Positions 63,990 through 64,000 of a DNA stretch of 64,000 nt are shown here, one piece after another. A program made the translations under genes and the position numbers. A model generated the notes under the pieces. That model worked only from the letters and a program-made list of their open reading frames with translations, did not search any database and had not been told where the DNA came from. Each line of letters opens with the position of its first letter. Within the stretch, counting starts at the first letter, position 1. The DNA is from Streptomyces sp. AC550_RSS872 (GTDB lineage: Bacteria; Actinomycetota; Actinomycetes; Streptomycetales; Streptomycetaceae), in contig NZ_JAGMUL010000169.1 in NCBI RefSeq assembly GCF_019049285.1, positions 194,632 through 258,631 on the forward strand, written 5' to 3'.

Positions 63990-64000
63990 CCGCCCCCCAC

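Overview
The window is high-GC actinobacterial DNA and almost certainly comes from a Streptomyces chromosome. Evidence: very high G+C at third codon positions, many GTG starts, a few TTG starts, GTGA/ATGA start-stop overlaps, several apparently leaderless genes, the sporulation protein SsgB, and a gene order that (from memory) matches the conserved S. coelicolor region running from the aro genes through alaS, rpsD, hisS, relA, secDF, ruvCAB, pdxST, the PIM genes and thrS to ssgB. No CRISPR array, insertion sequence, integrase, phage gene or antibiotic cluster was seen.

Layout. 0-0.6 kb: the tail of one gene, then five tRNA genes on the minus strand (three Val-GAC, Cys, Gly). 0.7-7.0 kb: pabB/pabC-like folate genes, an acetyltransferase, a DsbA-like oxidoreductase, small membrane proteins, a CGNR zinc-finger protein, ssgB and a PGPGW membrane protein. 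7.1-17.5 kb: a block bounded by two identical tRNA-Val(CAC) genes. It holds a sugar ABC importer without an ATPase, a YesL-like membrane protein and a large Tat-secreted YetA/PcRGLX-like putative polysaccharide lyase, behind a good promoter with two LacI-type operator palindromes, followed by a large membrane protein and a small SRPBCC protein. 17.6-20.3 kb: a DnaQ-like exonuclease divergent from a DUF4365 protein and its translationally coupled partner. 20.6-34.8 kb: thrS, a K+ channel, a HIT hydrolase, an unknown membrane protein, an EF-G-like GTPase, the phosphatidylinositol mannoside operon (PIP synthase, acyltransferase, PimA-type mannosyltransferase), and PLP synthesis (pdxS, pdxT) with yebC.

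34.9-51.1 kb: ruvC-ruvA-ruvB, yajC-secD-secF-apt, relA, a DUF349 protein, a membrane-anchored cyclophilin, an MBL hydrolase, hisS, a VKOR-family protein and rarA. 51.1-63.3 kb: rpsD with a structured leader, two small envelope-type proteins, alaS-ruvX-mltG-aroE, a small membrane protein, then aroC followed by aroK and aroB in one uninterrupted reading frame, and a P-loop kinase-like protein. 63.3-64.0 kb: a dispersed repeat, then a 53-bp tandem repeat that runs to the window edge.

Most of the window is housekeeping. The accessory or unusual parts are the ABC/lyase cluster, the DUF4365 pair, the aroK-aroB fusion with its retained internal start, the 53-bp array, and two families of dispersed 3'-end repeats that probably act as terminators. 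I found no clear, complete undescribed system. The DUF4365 pair is the best candidate for one, and that is inference.
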